From JASHVB01 sp035523995 (GTDB taxonomy: Bacteria; Pseudomonadota; Alphaproteobacteria; Acetobacterales; Acetobacteraceae): a DNA stretch of 64,000 nucleotides. The stretch covers positions 58,808 to 122,807 of the forward strand of contig DATKPQ010000061.1 in assembly GCA_035523995.1 (NCBI GenBank), written 5' to 3'. Shown here piece after piece: positions 26,995-36,501 of this stretch. The position numbers were made by a program, and so were the translations under genes. Under the pieces are notes generated by a model, which saw nothing but the letters and a program-made list of their open reading frames with translations, did not search any database and was not told the origin of the DNA. Each line of letters begins with the position of its first letter. Position 1 is the first letter of the stretch.

Positions 26995-27480
26995 TCACAG
27001 GTTTCCTCATGTATATGCGATTGCGGCAGTGCCTACTGCCGAGGCGAAGGGGTCATGCTGCCCCGAACGGAATCGGAGGCAACCGCCTTTCCTGCAACCC
27101 TGCTCCGCACTGGACCAACGGAACGGATTGTCAGTGCATCGACCAACTTGTCCCTCCCGGCCGCCGGCGATCGGCGCGGCCAGCACAACGCGGGCTGCGG
27201 AGATGCCAGCGCCGCGACCAGAACGTTCGAAAACGCGTGGCGAAATGGATGTAAATCCAGATGAGCCAGACATTTTGCACTACTTTTTGCGCCTCGCTAC
27301 CGTAGGTTACACGGCGTCCCAGCGTGTCGCCCGTGCGCGATTGGCCGAAATGGACCGGCAAAGCGAGCTTTAGAACACAACGTTCCAGAGCATGTTCGAA
27401 CACGGTGCAACGCGGCCGGCTATGCCTCGGCGAGCCACATGGCCTTCGATACCACCACTGGCCCGCAAAATGGTCCCGCC
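26995..27480. other. 486-nt stretch between the MFS and lactonase genes
   Basis: No clear gene. A 42-codon plus-strand frame at 27245-27373 (MDVNPDEPDILHYFLRL...) has protein-like composition but no ribosome binding site or family I recognise. The rest probably includes the MFS promoter. Confidence 0.5.
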
Positions 27481-28431
27481 TTACGGCACCTGCGCCCCTT
27501 GGCCGTTCACGTACAACGCATAGACCGACGTACTGCCACACATGAACAGCCGGTCGCGTTTGCGGCCGCCGAAGCACAGGTTGGCGCAGGCTTCGGGCAA
27601 GTGGACCTTGCCAATCAGATCGCCGTCCGGAGCGTAACAGCGAACGCCGTCCTCGGACGGATCGCTCCAGCCCATGCTGCACCAGACATTACCGTCGGTG
27701 TCACAGCGCACGCCATCAGTCATGCCGGGGGCGAAATCGGCGAACACGCGCCCGTTGCGCAGGCGCGCACCATCCACCTGGAAAACCCGGATATGTGCCG
27801 GCCCGCCATGGGTAACGCCGCTATCGACGACGTAGAGCCGCGTTTCATCCGGCGAAAAGCACAGGCCATTCGGACGTACGAAATCGCCTGCGACCACGGT
27901 GGCCGCGCCGGACGGATCCACGCGATAGACGTTGCGCGGCAGTTCCGCCTCGGCCTTGTGGCCTTCATACGGTCCGTCGATGCCGTAACCCGGATCGGTG
28001 AACCAGATCGCGCCGTCGCTTGCCACCACCACGTCGTTGGGAGCGTTCAGCGGCTTGCCCTCGTAATGGTCGAGCACCACGGTAACGCGCCCGTCATGTT
28101 CCGTGCGCGTGACGCGCCGGGCATCATGCTCGCAGGTGACGAGTCGGCCCTGACGGTCGCGCGTATTGCCGTTGCTGTAATTGGACGGCGTGCGGAACAC
28201 CGACAAGTGGCCGTCCTCCTCCAGCCAGCGCATGATTCTGTTGTTGGGAATGTCGGAGAACAATAGATAGCCGCCGTCACGGAAATAGACCGGGCCCTCG
28301 GCCCAGCGGAAGCCGGTTGCGATGCGTTCCACCGCGGCATTGCCCTGGCGATAGATGAAACGTCGATCGAGCCGCTCGACATGCGGATCGGGATAACGGG
28401 AGTCAGGCAGGTTGCCGAGCGGCAGAGACAT
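27481..28431 (-). CDS. SMP-30/gluconolactonase family protein
   Basis: This 316-residue six-bladed beta-propeller belongs to the SMP-30/gluconolactonase/LRE family, which hydrolyses sugar lactones using one divalent metal. Metal-site motifs are GFRWAEGPVYF (Glu), LNAPNDVVVASDGAIWFTDP (Asn) and NGLCFSPDETRLYVVDSG (Asn and Asp). The start at 28431 is strongly supported by GGAGGAAA 6-8 nt upstream. A plausible role is the lactonase step of a sugar or sugar-acid oxidation route, perhaps with the nearby MFS transporter. Confidence 0.9.
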   Translation of the reverse strand: MSLPLGNLPDSRYPDPHVERLDRRFIYRQGNAAVERIATGFRWAEGPVYFRDGGYLLFSDIPNNRIMRWLEEDGHLSVFRTPSNYSNGNTRDRQGRLVTCEHDARRVTRTEHDGRVTVVLDHYEGKPLNAPNDVVVASDGAIWFTDPGYGIDGPYEGHKAEAELPRNVYRVDPSGAATVVAGDFVRPNGLCFSPDETRLYVVDSGVTHGGPAHIRVFQVDGARLRNGRVFADFAPGMTDGVRCDTDGNVWCSMGWSDPSEDGVRCYAPDGDLIGKVHLPEACANLCFGGRKRDRLFMCGSTSVYALYVNGQGAQVP

Positions 28432-28570
28432 GGTGCATTTCCTCCGGGCCAGTACGAAGCAATCCGGCGGCGAAGACTGGTCCGCCGCCGGGAATCTCGC
28501 AACGACCGCCTGCGCAGATGTTGGCAAAACACAGTGACTGCACACGCCGCCCGTGCGGAGGGCCCGGAGA

Positions 28571-28682
28571 CGTCATTGCGAGGAAACCAGCGACGAAGCA
28601 ATCCCCGTCTTATGGGCGCACGGAGAGCGCGGAGGCTTCCTCGAGCGAGATTGCTTCGTCGCTATGCGCCTCGCAATGACAT
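28571..28682. repeat. family A dispersed palindromic repeat, copy 4
   Basis: CGTCATTGCGAGGAAACCAGCG then CGAAGCAATCC at the left mirrors GATTGCTTCGTCGC...CGCCTCGCAATGACATG at the right. It lies between the efflux operon's 3' end and the lactonase gene. Confidence 0.85.
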
Positions 28683-28712
28683 GGGGCGCCGTGCGGATGC
28701 CCCATCCGGCCG

Positions 28713-31700
28713 TCACGCCGCCGTGTGCGGCCCCTCCTTGCGCGTTACCAGCCCGAGCACCACCGGCATCGCCAGCAGGACCAGCGGCAATTGAATGACC
28801 ACGCCGGAGATGATCGCGATTGCCAGCGGCTGCAGCATCTGGTCGCCGGAGCCGCTGATCGCTGCCCCCAACGGCAGCAGCGCCAGAATCATCGCCAAAC
28901 TGCTCATCAGGATCGGGCGCAACCGATTCAAGGCGGCTTCAAACAACGCTTGGCGCGTGGGCATTGTTCGTTCCAGCACCTGGTACTCGGACACCAGGAA
29001 GATCGCCATTTCCGTGGCGATGCCGACGATCATCACCATGCCCATCATCGCCGTGATGTTGAACTGGACGCCGGTCAGCCACAGGCCGATGAACACTGCC
29101 CCGGTCGAGGCCAGGGAACTCAGCACGATGACGATCGGGATGGCGAAGCGCTCGTACAAGAACAGTAGCAGGATGATCTCGGCGACGAGCGCGGCAGCAA
29201 AGACGCGCATCATGCCATGAACCGCAATCTGCTCCTGCTTATAGGCGCCGCCAATCGTATAATAAACGTCGTGCGGCAGCAGGCCCGGCTGTGTCAACGC
29301 CTGGCGCACCGCCGCGATGGTCGCGCCCAGCCCACGGCCACCGCCGATCTGGGCCGTGACCGGGACGATCTGTGCCAGGTTGCTGCGGGTAATCTCTGGT
29401 TCGCCTGCGACGAAGCTAATCCGCGCTACGGTCTTCAGCGGAAACACGTATCCGTCGGGCGCACGGATCGGCAGGTCGCCAAGCTCGTTACGCTGGATCG
29501 TATTCCCGGTCGGGTCGAGCCACACCCGCACGCCGACATCCTGCACAGTACCCAGGTAACGCGTGACCACCGCACCATGAAGGTAATGGTAAAGTTGGCC
29601 TTTGACGATTGCCGGCGTGACACCTTCCATCGCGGCGGCGGCGGAATCGACATGGATGTCCAGCGCATCCCCGGCCGGCACAACGCCATCATTCACCGAT
29701 GCCGGCTGCACGCCCGGCACCTTGGCGATCGCCGCGGCAACCCGCTTCGCCACATCAGGCAGAACCTGCGGGTCCTTGGCGCTCAGATCGATCACCACCG
29801 GTTCCGGCCGTCCGACCATGTCGCCGATCATGTCACCGAGCAATTGATGCGCGTCGAAACTGATCCCCGGTACCTGATTTCCAATCTTACCGGAAATCTC
29901 GTCCATCACTTTCCAGATGTTGGGGCGATGCGACGGGGTGATCAGCCGCACGAAGAAATCGCCCTGATACGTTTCGTTGAGGTCACCGCCCAAACCGGCA
30001 CCGGTCCGGCGGGAGAACGTATCGACATATGGGTCCCGCTTCAGGATGCCTTCAACCTCTTCCAGTTCCCGATTGGTCTCCGCCAGCGATGTGCCGGGAG
30101 CAGATTGGTAGTCCAGCACGAAACCGCCTTCGTCCATGCGGGGCAGAAAGCCGGTCGCCACATGCGCATACGCCATGTAGCCGGCGAAAATCAGCACCAC
30201 GATGCCCAGCCCGATCAGGTAGGGCGTTGCAAACAACCGGCGCAGCGCGCCCGCATGGGCGCGGCGCATCCAGGTCTCGCGGCCGTGTGAAGGATCGTGC
30301 CAGCGGCTGAAATCGATGATGCCGCGTGCCAGCAACGGTACGGTGAACGCGGTCAGGGTGAAGGAGATGATCAGCGCCGACGCCATGGTCAGCGACAGGA
30401 ATTTGAAGAACGCGCCGGTGATGCCTGACAGGAAAGCCAGCGGCACGAAGATGATCGTCGTGGCCATGCTGGAACCGAACAGCGGGGACAGAAACTCCTG
30501 TGCGGCGAGCAATACCGACGCCGGCGCATTGCGCAGGCCGGGAACGCCGGCGCGGCGTGCGATATGCTCAATCATCACAATGGCATCGTCGATCAGCAGG
30601 CCGATTGCCGCGGCGACGCCCCCCAACGTCATGATATTGAATGTCAGACCGAGCAGGGAGAGCAATAGCAGGGTTATCAAAACCGCCAGCGGCACCACCA
30701 TGATGGCGACAAAGGTGACTCGCCAGTTGCGCAGGAACGCCAGCATCACCATCGCGGCGAACACCAGGCCGATCAGGATCGCTTCCTCCACTGCGCCGAT
30801 GGAGGAGCGTACCAACTGCGTCTGGTCGTACCATTCATAGAGATGAATGCTGGCAGGCTGTGTCTTCATAAAAGTCGCGAGGCGCTGCGCCACCTGCCGC
30901 GCGAGGCTGAGCGAGTCGGCGCTGTCCTGCTGATAGACATCGAAGGTGACTGCTGGCTTGCCGTTATCGTCCACCAGCAGCCATTGCGGTACAGTGCCCA
31001 TCTTCACCGTGCCGATGTCCGCCAGCCGCACGACTCCGTCCTTGCCGGTGCGCAGGCTGACATTGCCGACCGACGCCGCCGAGGTGAGGGCGTTGTCGGC
31101 AATCGTCAGGTACAGCAAGTCATTGTCCTGCAAGCGGCCGACCGCGCTCACGGTGTTGCTGGCGGCGATCGCCTTCACGACATCGGCCAGAGTCAGCCGA
31201 TAGGCCCATAGCTTCTGCGGATTGAGATAAACCTCCACTTCCGGCGTCTGGCCGCCCAGCACGCCGACGCGGCGGACGCCGGGAATGCCGGTCAGCAAGG
31301 GTGCGATCTGGAATTGTGCCAGCCGCCGCAGCGCCGCCGGCGACACCGTATGCGAGGTCAGCGCATAGGACACGAACGGCATCAGCACGTTCGGGCTCAT
31401 CTGGATGACTTGATAGCGTGTGCCCGGCGGCAGGCCGGGCAATGCCTGGGCGTAGGCAGCATCGACACTCAGCAACGCCTGCTTCATGTCGGATCCCCAG
31501 GGAAAATCGACGAAGATCTGTGCCGAGCCGCGTGAGGTGCGCGACGCCACGTCCACGGCTCCCGGCACTGCACGGGCCACTGCCTCCAGGGGTTCGGTCA
31601 CATCGATCAGCATCTGCCGTGCCGGCATGCTGCCGGCGCTGACTTCGACGCGGATGCGCGGAAAGCTGGTGACAGGAAACAGGCCCACTGGCAGGGTCAC

Positions 31701-31787
31701 GCCGGCATAGATACCGACCGCCGCCAGAGCGAATGCGACGAACACCAGGGTGCGGCGATGGTGCTCAATCCAGGCGACAAAGTTCAT
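28713..31787 (-). CDS. RND efflux transporter permease
   Basis: This 1024-residue inner-membrane pump subunit has the RND architecture: TM1, a large periplasmic loop, TM2-6, TM7 near residue 530, a second loop and TM8-12. The TM4 proton-relay pair is in GLLIDDAIVMIEH. In TM10 the segment VGIATEMAIFLV has Glu where AcrB has Lys940, a pattern closer to CusA-like pumps. It is the third gene of a compact operon; its ATG overlaps the adaptor stop by 4 bp. The substrate class (drug or metal) is not certain. Confidence 0.92.
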   Translation of the reverse strand: MNFVAWIEHHRRTLVFVAFALAAVGIYAGVTLPVGLFPVTSFPRIRVEVSAGSMPARQMLIDVTEPLEAVARAVPGAVDVASRTSRGSAQIFVDFPWGSDMKQALLSVDAAYAQALPGLPPGTRYQVIQMSPNVLMPFVSYALTSHTVSPAALRRLAQFQIAPLLTGIPGVRRVGVLGGQTPEVEVYLNPQKLWAYRLTLADVVKAIAASNTVSAVGRLQDNDLLYLTIADNALTSAASVGNVSLRTGKDGVVRLADIGTVKMGTVPQWLLVDDNGKPAVTFDVYQQDSADSLSLARQVAQRLATFMKTQPASIHLYEWYDQTQLVRSSIGAVEEAILIGLVFAAMVMLAFLRNWRVTFVAIMVVPLAVLITLLLLSLLGLTFNIMTLGGVAAAIGLLIDDAIVMIEHIARRAGVPGLRNAPASVLLAAQEFLSPLFGSSMATTIIFVPLAFLSGITGAFFKFLSLTMASALIISFTLTAFTVPLLARGIIDFSRWHDPSHGRETWMRRAHAGALRRLFATPYLIGLGIVVLIFAGYMAYAHVATGFLPRMDEGGFVLDYQSAPGTSLAETNRELEEVEGILKRDPYVDTFSRRTGAGLGGDLNETYQGDFFVRLITPSHRPNIWKVMDEISGKIGNQVPGISFDAHQLLGDMIGDMVGRPEPVVIDLSAKDPQVLPDVAKRVAAAIAKVPGVQPASVNDGVVPAGDALDIHVDSAAAAMEGVTPAIVKGQLYHYLHGAVVTRYLGTVQDVGVRVWLDPTGNTIQRNELGDLPIRAPDGYVFPLKTVARISFVAGEPEITRSNLAQIVPVTAQIGGGRGLGATIAAVRQALTQPGLLPHDVYYTIGGAYKQEQIAVHGMMRVFAAALVAEIILLLFLYERFAIPIVIVLSSLASTGAVFIGLWLTGVQFNITAMMGMVMIVGIATEMAIFLVSEYQVLERTMPTRQALFEAALNRLRPILMSSLAMILALLPLGAAISGSGDQMLQPLAIAIISGVVIQLPLVLLAMPVVLGLVTRKEGPHTAA

Positions 31788-32851
31788 GGACCTGACGTGT
31801 TGCGCGCCGTCGCGACACGCATCTTCATGCCGTTGCGAAGCTGATAGGCGCCGGCCACGACCAGCGGCGCGGCGGGGTCGAGCGCGCCGCGGATAACATC
31901 CTGGCTGCCGTGGCCAGCCAATATGTCCACCGCAACCTCGTGTGCCACCAGGTTGACCGCCTGAACGACGTAGGGCGCGCCCTGGTGATTCACCAGAATA
32001 GCGGCATGCGGCACCAGATAGCCGGTAACCTGGCCGGTGGTGATGTTTGCTCGGGCCAATTGGTTGGGCAGCAATGACCCCGGCGGCAGCGAGATCGTTA
32101 CCGGCACCAGCCCATCGGCGGCATCCACCACGGCCCCGCGCAGCGACACCTTGCCCCGGATCGTTTGATCGCTGCCGATTGGATGCAGCGCGGCCGGGTC
32201 GCCGGTTGCGATTGTTGCGGCCTCGGCAGGCACCACGCCGACCTTCAGTACCAACCCTTCCGGCCGCGCCAAGGTCAACAGTGCAGAACCCTCAGTCACG
32301 ATCGTGCCTGGCGTGATCGAGACCATGGTGACAATGGCGGCAAATGGGGCGTGCAGCACACTGGGACCGTTGGCGCCCTGAGCTTGCAGTGCGGTGAGTG
32401 TCGCGCGGGCATTGGCCTGGGCTTGCTCTGCCTGCGCGAGCTGCTGCTGCGTGGCCAGGTGTTGCGCGACCATCCCGCGGGTGCGCGCGACCAGTTCGTC
32501 TGCCACACTTTGGGCAGTTTCGGCACGCGTGTAGGCGGCCGTCGTGGTGGGACTGGGTGACAGGCGCAGCAGCGGCGCATCCTTTGCCACTTGCTGGCCT
32601 GGCCGCACGTACAGGTCGGCCACCGTCGCCGACAAGGCGGCCATGACCGTGTGCTGCGCCGCCGCGCTGGGCTGCACGGTGCCATAGGCGGCGACGATCC
32701 GCGGCAGGCTGCCCTTGTGCATGCTCTGCAACTGCACGAGCACGCTCGGTTGCCTGGGCGGCGGGCCGGCGGCAACCAGCCATATGGCTGCAGCAAGCAT
32801 ACCGAGCGTACGGAACGTTCCGGGGCGGAGCGAGCGAGGCAGCAGCTTCAT
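31784..32851 (-). CDS. RND efflux periplasmic adaptor (membrane fusion protein)
   Basis: This 355-residue protein is a HlyD/AcrA-type adaptor. It has an N-terminal hydrophobic segment (FRTLGMLAAAIWLVAAGPP), a first lipoyl half (LYVRPGQQVAKDAPLLRL), an alpha-helical hairpin around residues 110-165 (ATQQQLAQAEQAQANARATLTAL) and beta-barrel and proximal domains. It links the permease to the outer-membrane channel. It overlaps both neighbours by 4 bp (ATGA), implying tight translational coupling. Confidence 0.92.
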   Translation of the reverse strand: MKLLPRSLRPGTFRTLGMLAAAIWLVAAGPPPRQPSVLVQLQSMHKGSLPRIVAAYGTVQPSAAAQHTVMAALSATVADLYVRPGQQVAKDAPLLRLSPSPTTTAAYTRAETAQSVADELVARTRGMVAQHLATQQQLAQAEQAQANARATLTALQAQGANGPSVLHAPFAAIVTMVSITPGTIVTEGSALLTLARPEGLVLKVGVVPAEAATIATGDPAALHPIGSDQTIRGKVSLRGAVVDAADGLVPVTISLPPGSLLPNQLARANITTGQVTGYLVPHAAILVNHQGAPYVVQAVNLVAHEVAVDILAGHGSQDVIRGALDPAAPLVVAGAYQLRNGMKMRVATARNTSGP

Positions 32852-34218
32852 TGCAATGCCATGCGATCGGGAGGGGCGATGCGGGCCGATGGCAGGCCGA
32901 TGCCCAGTTCCACTCCCAGCGTAATCCGGTCCTCGTCGATCATGCGATGCAACACGATAACCTCCAGCCGGCGCTGCAATGCGGTGGTCTCGTAATCCAC
33001 CAGGCTGCGCTGATCGAGATTGCCGTCGCCGTAGGCGGCGCGGGCGCGGGCGGCGATCCGGTCGGCGGCCGAGGCAGCCCGCTGCGCGCGCGTCAAATCG
33101 TCTGATAGCCGCCGCTTCTGTGCGCCCAGGCCGCGTATGGCGCCAACCGCGCTGTCCAGCCGTGACAGGTATTGCTCCCGTAGCACCAGACGCGTGGCGC
33201 GGGACTGCGCGATCTGGCCCTGGTTGCGATTGAACACCGGCAGGTCAAAGGTGACGTTCGGGCCGGCGGACTGCACGTCGGTGGTATCGGAGCCCCAGGA
33301 ACCGCCCAGCACGAAAGCGGGGAACTGCCCCAGGATCGCGGCACGCAACGATTCCTCGGCGGCGCGATAGCCCAGTCGAAGCGCGACCAAATCCGGCCGG
33401 GTGTGAGGCAATGCCGCGATCAGCGGGGCCAGTGCGGCGGGCAACGGATGCAGTACTGGTGGCGCGATGGCAAACTGCACCGAGGGCTCCAGGCCGAGCA
33501 AGGCATCCAGCGCCTGCCAGTCCTGGAGGCGCGCAAGGTTCAGAGCCACCAGTGATTGCTGTGCGGCGGCCTGCGCTGCCAGCAATGGAGCCAGCGCGGA
33601 CAGGGCAAGGTTGCCGGCCAAGGTGGCGGTTTGCGCCTGCGCCAGTTCATCGGACAGCAAATCGCGCTCGTGCCGCGTCACGGCGATCGATCGGCTGGTC
33701 CAGTAAATGTCCAGCGACAGCAGTCGCGCCTTCTGCGCCACCTGCCACTCCTGCCACAGCAATCCGGCATTGACCTGCGACAGTTCAGCTTGCGCCGACC
33801 TTACCCGCGCATGATAAGTGACAAGAGCAGTGATGTCCTGCGACAACGATGCCGTGTAGGCGGGCGTGCTGCCAGGGCCGCCGAGCAATGCTGCAAAGCC
33901 GAGGCTGACGGAGGGATTGGGCAGGAGCGTTGCCTGCAGCAGGCTCGCCTGGGCGAAGGCAGCCTCTCCCCATTGTGAGCGCAACGCCGGATCGTTCAGC
34001 AGGGCGAGCCAGCCAATCGCGTCGAGGCTCAGCGGCGCCCGCAGATCGATTGCCACCGGCTGCGGTTGCGGGGCCGTGGGCGGCACGCTCGTATCGAGAT
34101 CGAGCAGATTGGGTGCCAGATCGGGTGCGGACGGCAGTGGCAAGGGCCGAAAGCTGGCACAGCCGGCAGTCGTTGCCACGAGAGCGAGAGCGATGGCGCA
34201 GCGAACGGGACGGTGCAT
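32848..34218 (-). CDS. TolC family outer-membrane efflux channel lipoprotein
   Basis: This 456-residue protein is a TolC/OprM-type channel. The N-terminus (CAIALALVATTAGCAS) ends in a lipobox with Cys near residue 20, so it is probably lipid-anchored. Two OEP repeats follow, with coiled-coil stretches such as LSQVNAGLLWQEWQVAQKARLLS. An ATG at 34218 is preferred to a TTG at 34224. It is the first gene of the efflux operon OMF-adaptor-permease, an order in which the outer-membrane gene leads. Confidence 0.9.
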   Translation of the reverse strand: MHRPVRCAIALALVATTAGCASFRPLPLPSAPDLAPNLLDLDTSVPPTAPQPQPVAIDLRAPLSLDAIGWLALLNDPALRSQWGEAAFAQASLLQATLLPNPSVSLGFAALLGGPGSTPAYTASLSQDITALVTYHARVRSAQAELSQVNAGLLWQEWQVAQKARLLSLDIYWTSRSIAVTRHERDLLSDELAQAQTATLAGNLALSALAPLLAAQAAAQQSLVALNLARLQDWQALDALLGLEPSVQFAIAPPVLHPLPAALAPLIAALPHTRPDLVALRLGYRAAEESLRAAILGQFPAFVLGGSWGSDTTDVQSAGPNVTFDLPVFNRNQGQIAQSRATRLVLREQYLSRLDSAVGAIRGLGAQKRRLSDDLTRAQRAASAADRIAARARAAYGDGNLDQRSLVDYETTALQRRLEVIVLHRMIDEDRITLGVELGIGLPSARIAPPDRMALQ

Positions 34219-34224
34219 CGCCAA

Positions 34225-34525
34225 GGTGCGAATCCCTGGTGCGCGGTCATCGCGGGTGCGCTGCCGTGCGGTGCCGCCCGGCTTGCGACTTGATAAGAAG
34301 ACTTCGCCCTCCTGGCCTTGCGAGTCGCCTTTACGGCAAAGCGACCGGTAGGGCTGCTGTCATGGGAGAATTGACGGGACGAAGCAATCTCTGTGGAGGT
34401 GACGACTCCGTGCCCATCCCCCGAAGATAGCTGAGCCCGCAAGCCAAGGGGAAAATCTTGTCTCTTGCTAAATTGGCGCGTTGACAGAGTTCGAAGCGCT
34501 GCGCCGCCGGTTCGGCGCTCGCCGA
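34225..34525. other. 301-nt stretch upstream of the efflux operon
   Basis: No gene seen. It should hold the promoter of the efflux operon. A solitary family A word (GACGAAGCAATCTC, about 34379-34392) is present, without a partner arm. Confidence 0.5.
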
Positions 34526-34852
34526 TCAGTTTGGTTGCGGCAGGCTGGCGAGATAGCTAGCAACTGCGCTGCGCTCGGCCGGGCTCAAGGCGGTCGCGAC
34601 CTGGCGCATCATGGCGTTGTGCCCTTTCGGTCCGGCGAAATGTGCCAACCGCGCAAGGGTTGTCGACGCCGGCAGCCCGGCGAGCTCTGGGGCGTGGATC
34701 GCGGGATTGCCTTGGAAATTCTGCCCGTGGCAGGTCGTGCAAGCCAACGCGCCGTGGCCATTGCCGTCGTGGGCGATGACGTTGCCATTTGGTCCGGCTG
34801 CGGCAACGAGCACCGCGCACAGAGGAAGCAACAGGATCCGTATCCGATGCAT
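34526..34852 (-). CDS. secreted c-type cytochrome
   Basis: This 108-residue protein has a signal peptide (MHRIRILLLPLCAVLVAAAG) and one haem-binding CxxCH motif, Cys38-Thr-Thr-Cys41-His42. A Met in GHNAMMRQ is a candidate axial ligand. The C-terminal helix LSPAERSAVASYLASLP is typical of class I cytochromes c. The start at 34852 is chosen for the signal peptide. It lies between the efflux operon and the catalase gene; the electron partner is not visible. Confidence 0.88.
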   Translation of the reverse strand: MHRIRILLLPLCAVLVAAAGPNGNVIAHDGNGHGALACTTCHGQNFQGNPAIHAPELAGLPASTTLARLAHFAGPKGHNAMMRQVATALSPAERSAVASYLASLPQPN

Positions 34853-34977
34853 GTTGTGAGCCTTTATGCGATGACGGACGGTCGCCAACTCAAGGCGGAT
34901 TTCACGTCACGACGGTTGAAACGCGCTGAACGCCGCCGCCTTTGCGGGCGGCGGCGACAGCATTCCGGCTTTGTCTG

Positions 34978-36441
34978 TTATTGCGCTGCGGCGAGTGCCA
35001 GATCTCCCATGCCCAGCGCGCGGGCCACACCCGCGCCGTAGGCGGGATCGGCCCGCATGCAGTTCTCAATATGGCGCTGCTTGATGTGCGGCCGAGCGTC
35101 GCCCATCGCACGTGCGGTATTCTCGAACAAGGCCTGTTGCTGCGCTGGTGTCATTTTACGGAACAGGTTGCCCGGCTGCTCCCAATGGTCGTCGTCCACG
35201 CGATGGTCCCAGTGCGCCGCTTCGCCATCCAACGGCAGTGGCGGTTCGGAGAAGTCCGGCTGGTTCGCCCACAGCTCGGCACTGTTCGGATGGAAGGTGA
35301 GCGTGCTGCCGAGATTGCCGTCCGTGCGCATCTCGCCGTCGCGATGGTAGCTCATGAATGGGCATTTCGGCGCATTCACGGGGATATGGTTGAAATTGAC
35401 GCCGAGGCGATAGCGCTGCGTGTCGCCGTAGGAGAACAGTCGCGCTTGCAACATCTTGTCAGGCGAAAAACCGATGCCGGGCACGACATTGGCAGGTGAG
35501 AACGCCGCTTGCTCGACTTCCGCGAAGAAATTGTCGGGGTAGCGGTTAAGTTCCATCACGCCGACCTCGATCAGCGGATAGTCCTTCTTCGGCCAGACCT
35601 TGGTCAGATCGAAGGGGTTGTGCTTGTGGGTCTTGGCCTGCGCTTCCGTCATCACCTGGATGTACATCTTCCAGCGCGGGAAATCGCCGGAATCGATGGC
35701 GTTCAGCAGATCCCGCCCGTGGCTCTCGCGGTCATTGGCAACCAGAGCGGCGGCCTCGGCATCGGTGAGGTTGGCGATGCCCTGCTGGGTGCGGAAATGG
35801 AATTTCACCCATACGCGCTCATTCGCCGCGTTGATCAGGGAGAAGGTGTGGCTGCCGAACAGATGCATGTGGCGGAAGCTTTTCGGAATGCCGCGGTCCG
35901 ACATGACGACCGTCACCTGGTGCAGCGCTTCGGGCAAAAGGCTCCAGAAGTCCCAGTTGTTGTCGGCGCTGCGCAGTCCGGTGCGCGGGTCTCGCTTGAT
36001 GGCGTGGTTGAGATCCGGGAAGCGCAGCGGGTCGCGGAAGAAGAACACCGGCGTGTTGTTGCCGACGATGTCCCAGTTGCCTTCCTCGGTGTAGAATTTC
36101 AGCGCGGTTCCGCGAATGTCGCGTTCGGCATCTGCGGCGCCTCGCTCGCCGGCAACAGTAGAGAAGCGGACGAACATCGGTGTCTGCTTGCCGATGGTAT
36201 TGAAAAGCTTGGCGCGGGTGAAGCGGCTGATATCGTGCGTGACGGTGAAGGTGCCGTAAGCGCCCCAGCCTTTCGCGTGCATCCGCCGCTCCGGGATCAC
36301 CTCGCGGTCGAAGTGCGCCATTTTTTCGATCAGCCAGATGTCCTGCAACAGTGCTGGGCCGCGCGGACCCGCGGTCATGATATTGGTGTTGTCGGCGACC
36401 GGGGCGCCAGTGGCATTGGTAAACAGCTTTGCTTCGGACAC
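34978..36441 (-). CDS. katA: haem catalase, monofunctional small-subunit type
   Basis: This 487-residue enzyme disproportionates hydrogen peroxide. It shows the catalase core: the distal His region (PERRMHAKGWGAYGTF), RFSTVAGERGAADAERDIRG, FDLTKVWPKKDYPLIEVG and the proximal Tyr motif RLFSYGDTQRYRLG. The length places it with clade 3 small-subunit catalases. The start codon is GTG at 36441 with AGGAG about 8 nt upstream. It follows the HD-domain gene by 60 nt on the same strand, so the two are likely co-transcribed. Confidence 0.95.
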   Translation of the reverse strand: MSEAKLFTNATGAPVADNTNIMTAGPRGPALLQDIWLIEKMAHFDREVIPERRMHAKGWGAYGTFTVTHDISRFTRAKLFNTIGKQTPMFVRFSTVAGERGAADAERDIRGTALKFYTEEGNWDIVGNNTPVFFFRDPLRFPDLNHAIKRDPRTGLRSADNNWDFWSLLPEALHQVTVVMSDRGIPKSFRHMHLFGSHTFSLINAANERVWVKFHFRTQQGIANLTDAEAAALVANDRESHGRDLLNAIDSGDFPRWKMYIQVMTEAQAKTHKHNPFDLTKVWPKKDYPLIEVGVMELNRYPDNFFAEVEQAAFSPANVVPGIGFSPDKMLQARLFSYGDTQRYRLGVNFNHIPVNAPKCPFMSYHRDGEMRTDGNLGSTLTFHPNSAELWANQPDFSEPPLPLDGEAAHWDHRVDDDHWEQPGNLFRKMTPAQQQALFENTARAMGDARPHIKQRHIENCMRADPAYGAGVARALGMGDLALAAAQ

Positions 36442-36501
36442 GATAGGCTCCTGAGATGTTTGCTAGGGCTCGGTTGCAGGCTGGTTGGCAATGCGATGCG
36501 G

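Noticed and set aside
28571..28682. Possible rho-independent terminator for the efflux operon
   Set aside because: The inverted repeat lies just past the operon end, but it is a member of the family A dispersed repeats with no T-run, so no terminator call was made.
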